Assembly: GCA_964569555.1 (NCBI GenBank)
Contig: CAZMTT010000031.1
Location: 1 to 14,352 of the forward strand
DNA length: 14,352 nucleotides
Reading direction: 5' to 3'
Source of the DNA: G020353235 sp964569555
GTDB taxonomy: Bacteria; Chloroflexota; Dehalococcoidia; Dehalococcoidales; JAUYDJ01
In this document: one piece after another, positions 13,409-14,352 of the stretch
How the letters are laid out: each line of letters opens with the position of its first letter
Numbering within the stretch: the stretch's first letter is position 1
Program-made: the position numbers and the translations under genes
Notes under the pieces: generated by a model
Told to the model about the DNA's origin: nothing
Seen by the model: only the letters and a program-made list of their open reading frames with translations
Database searches by the model: none

Positions 13409-13795
13409 ATGCTGGAAAATCTAACCACCGAGCTAATTGAAAATATCTTTGACCATTTACCCATTGAAATATCTTTCGTTGATGCCGACGATACCGTCAG
13501 GTATTACAGCCACGGAGACGACCGTATCTTCAAGCGAACGCCGGCGGTCATCGGTAAAAAAGTGCAGAACTGCCACCCGGCCAAAAGCCTCCATATCGTG
13601 CAGCAGATACTGGACGACTTCAAGGCGGGCAAGCGGGATATGGCCCGATTCTGGATAAATCTGGGGGGGCGGCTGGTCTACATCAGGTATTTTGCGGTTA
13701 GAGACAAGAGGGGCAATTACCAGGGTACCATCGAAGCCACCCAGGATATTACCGATACCAAAAAGATAGCCGGCGAGAAACGCCTGCTGGACTAG
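13409..13795 (+). CDS. Stand-alone PAS domain protein (DUF438-type PAS)
   Basis: A 128-aa single PAS domain. It opens with LPIEISFVDADDTVRYYS, followed by RIFKRTPAVIGKKVQNCHPAKSLHIVQQIL, then DFKAGKRDMARFWI and a closing strand YQGTIEATQDIT. The NCHPxKS motif (C55, H56, with H62 after it) and the overall pattern are those of the PAS at the end of DUF438/hemerythrin-type proteins, where it may bind heme or another ligand. Here the domain stands alone, without kinase, DUF438 or output domain. Ribosome binding site GGGGGG (13395-13400) and ATG 13409. Likely a small redox or gas sensor acting through protein contacts; this is inference. Confidence 0.85.
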   Translation: MLENLTTELIENIFDHLPIEISFVDADDTVRYYSHGDDRIFKRTPAVIGKKVQNCHPAKSLHIVQQILDDFKAGKRDMARFWINLGGRLVYIRYFAVRDKRGNYQGTIEATQDITDTKKIAGEKRLLD

Positions 13796-13806
13796 ACAAG
13801 GCCGGA

Positions 13807-13835
13807 AGACTTACTGCTAAAAGTCTCACTTTACT
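13807..13835 (+). terminator. Weak hairpin between the convergent PAS and zinc-finger genes
   Basis: A 6-bp stem, AGACTT (13807-13812) and AAGTCT (13821-13826), with an 8-nt loop, followed by CACTTTACTTT. The stem is short and the T-run is broken; it may mark the end of the PAS transcript. Confidence 0.3.
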
Positions 13836-14125
13836 TTCAGGGCCACTTTTTTGTATCTGACGAAGGTCTTATAGACCCCTTCGTATTCTTTGACCAGCTC
13901 CGCCGGTGACTTGGATTTGAACTGCCTGGTTACCTCATCATAATTCATGTGAAAAACTTTCTTGGCGTACCAGTTCTGGACTTCCCGGCTACAGCTGGGG
14001 CACAATGCTACCGTTCGGGCACCCGATATTCCCGCCCCGGTGGCAACCGGCTCGGGGACGATTCGGTGCCGCACCAGGTTCTCTGGACTCAGGCTACACC
14101 CGCATGTCTGGCATGTCCTCTCCAT
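13826..14125 (-). CDS. Small degenerate HNH/zinc-finger protein
   Basis: A 99-aa protein. The N-terminal half has C5-x2-C8, a histidine in VRHRIVPEP (H20) and C42-x2-C45 in VALCPSC, which is the layout of an HNH/treble-clef zinc site. However, the closing histidine of the C-x-x-C-H pattern is Ser, and the HH/DH pair is RH, so nuclease activity is doubtful. The C-terminal half is lysine-rich and helical (YDEVTRQFKSKSPAELVKEYEGV) and may bind nucleic acid. The start is ATG 14125 or the adjoining GTG 14128, with AGAAGG upstream. A leader with a short ORF and a terminator precedes it, so its expression is probably attenuated. Family not identified. Confidence 0.65.
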   Translation of the reverse strand: MERTCQTCGCSLSPENLVRHRIVPEPVATGAGISGARTVALCPSCSREVQNWYAKKVFHMNYDEVTRQFKSKSPAELVKEYEGVYKTFVRYKKVALKVK

Positions 14126-14152
14126 CACCGCACCAGCCTTCTGATAAACAAA

Positions 14153-14198
14153 AAGGGCACCAGCGACCGCCTTTTACATTAGCGGCTCAAGTGCCCTT
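14153..14198 (-). terminator. Intrinsic terminator in the leader of the zinc-finger gene (attenuator)
   Basis: On the minus strand AAGGGCAC (14198-14191) pairs with GTGCCCTT (14160-14153), with an inner CCGC/GCGG helix (14185-14182 with 14170-14167). The hairpin is followed at once by TTTTTGTTT (14154-14147). It lies between the predicted promoter and the start codon of the 14125 gene, with no complete gene before it, so it is placed to act as an attenuator. Confidence 0.7.
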
Positions 14199-14203
14199 AC
14201 CAT
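14174..14203 (-). CDS. Candidate leader peptide MVRALEPLM
   Basis: A nine-codon ORF, ATG 14203-14201 to TAA 14176-14174, with a perfect AGGAGG (14218-14213) nine bases upstream. It spans the first arm and inner helix of the terminator hairpin, so a ribosome on it would prevent the terminator from forming. The location and the good ribosome binding site argue for a regulatory leader peptide rather than chance. Confidence 0.5.
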   Translation of the reverse strand: MVRALEPLM

Positions 14204-14270
14204 CTGCCTCAACCTCCTAAAATTACACCAAAATAATGCTTTTTCGGGTAATTCCACCGGTTGCTAATTA

Positions 14271-14300
14271 AGTCTAGTTCCTTTGCTCAGATTTTGTCAA
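14271..14300 (-). promoter_or_regulatory. Promoter of the attenuated zinc-finger transcript
   Basis: On the minus strand: perfect TTGACA (14300-14295), an 18-nt spacer and TAGACT (14276-14271). The transcription start is expected near 14264, giving a leader of about 136-139 nt before the start codon. Its -35 overlaps that of the divergent promoter. Confidence 0.5.
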
Positions 14301-14322
14301 TGCCCAAAGGAGGTGCTATAAT
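14294..14322 (+). promoter_or_regulatory. Strong extended -10 promoter reading off the right edge
   Basis: TTGTCA (14294-14299, 5 of 6), a 17-nt spacer and a perfect TATAAT (14317-14322) preceded by TGC. The transcription start is expected near 14329. The gene or RNA it drives lies beyond the window. Confidence 0.6.
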
Positions 14323-14352
14323 CTCTCCTAAATCCCCATATTCTGTCGTAGT

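Noticed and set aside
1..14352. CRISPR array, rRNA, tRNA or transposase
   Set aside because: No regularly spaced repeats of CRISPR length, no cloverleaf/T-arm consensus and no transposase-like ORF were found.

Overview
The window (about 56% GC by eye, with a visibly AT-rich stretch near 11545-11680) looks like a bacterial chromosome segment, most plausibly an uncultivated Chloroflexota/Dehalococcoidia-type organism. This taxonomic guess rests on protein style: an archaeal/deep-branching-type bifunctional FBP aldolase/phosphatase, a beta clamp ending in MPMFVQW, a GYD-domain protein, a DUF438-type PAS protein, and GGGGG-type ribosome binding sites with frequent TTG starts. It is an inference, not a proof.

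Left part (1-8810) is core metabolism and replication. A 5'-truncated gyrA (from the catalytic-Tyr motif to the stop) runs into the convergent gene of a B12-binding-like/radical SAM protein, overlapping it by 20 bp. A divergent promoter region with a perfect hexamer inverted repeat follows. Then comes a tight plus-strand operon: FBP aldolase/phosphatase, GYD-domain protein, XTP/dITP pyrophosphatase (rdgB), moaA and moaC. It couples gluconeogenesis, nucleotide-pool cleaning and the first two steps of molybdenum-cofactor synthesis. dnaN (beta clamp) follows behind its own promoter and ends at a strong perfect-stem terminator.

Middle (8900-11545): a solitary lipoprotein of the glycine-betaine/choline ABC substrate-binding family on the minus strand has no transporter subunits beside it. 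Next is a minus-strand ParA ATPase plus ribbon-helix-helix (RHH) partner operon. The parA promoter has tandem octamers of the form AATTGCGY between -35 and -10. Two further copies of the same arrangement sit at the 3' end of the RHH gene and inside the radical SAM gene 7-8 kb away. I consider this ParA-RHH-octamer set the best candidate for an undescribed partition/autoregulation system here.

Right part (11690-14352) reads as accessory: a 66-aa unknown protein, a two-TM membrane-anchored HNH nuclease, a two-TM coiled-coil protein with a CPGC motif on the other strand, a stand-alone DUF438-type PAS domain, and a degenerate HNH/zinc-finger protein. The last is preceded by a 136-nt leader holding a 9-codon ORF with a good Shine-Dalgarno and an intrinsic terminator, which looks like a ribosome-mediated attenuator. 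A strong divergent promoter sharing its -35 region fires off the right edge. No rRNA, tRNA, CRISPR, transposase or canonical parS/oriC was seen.
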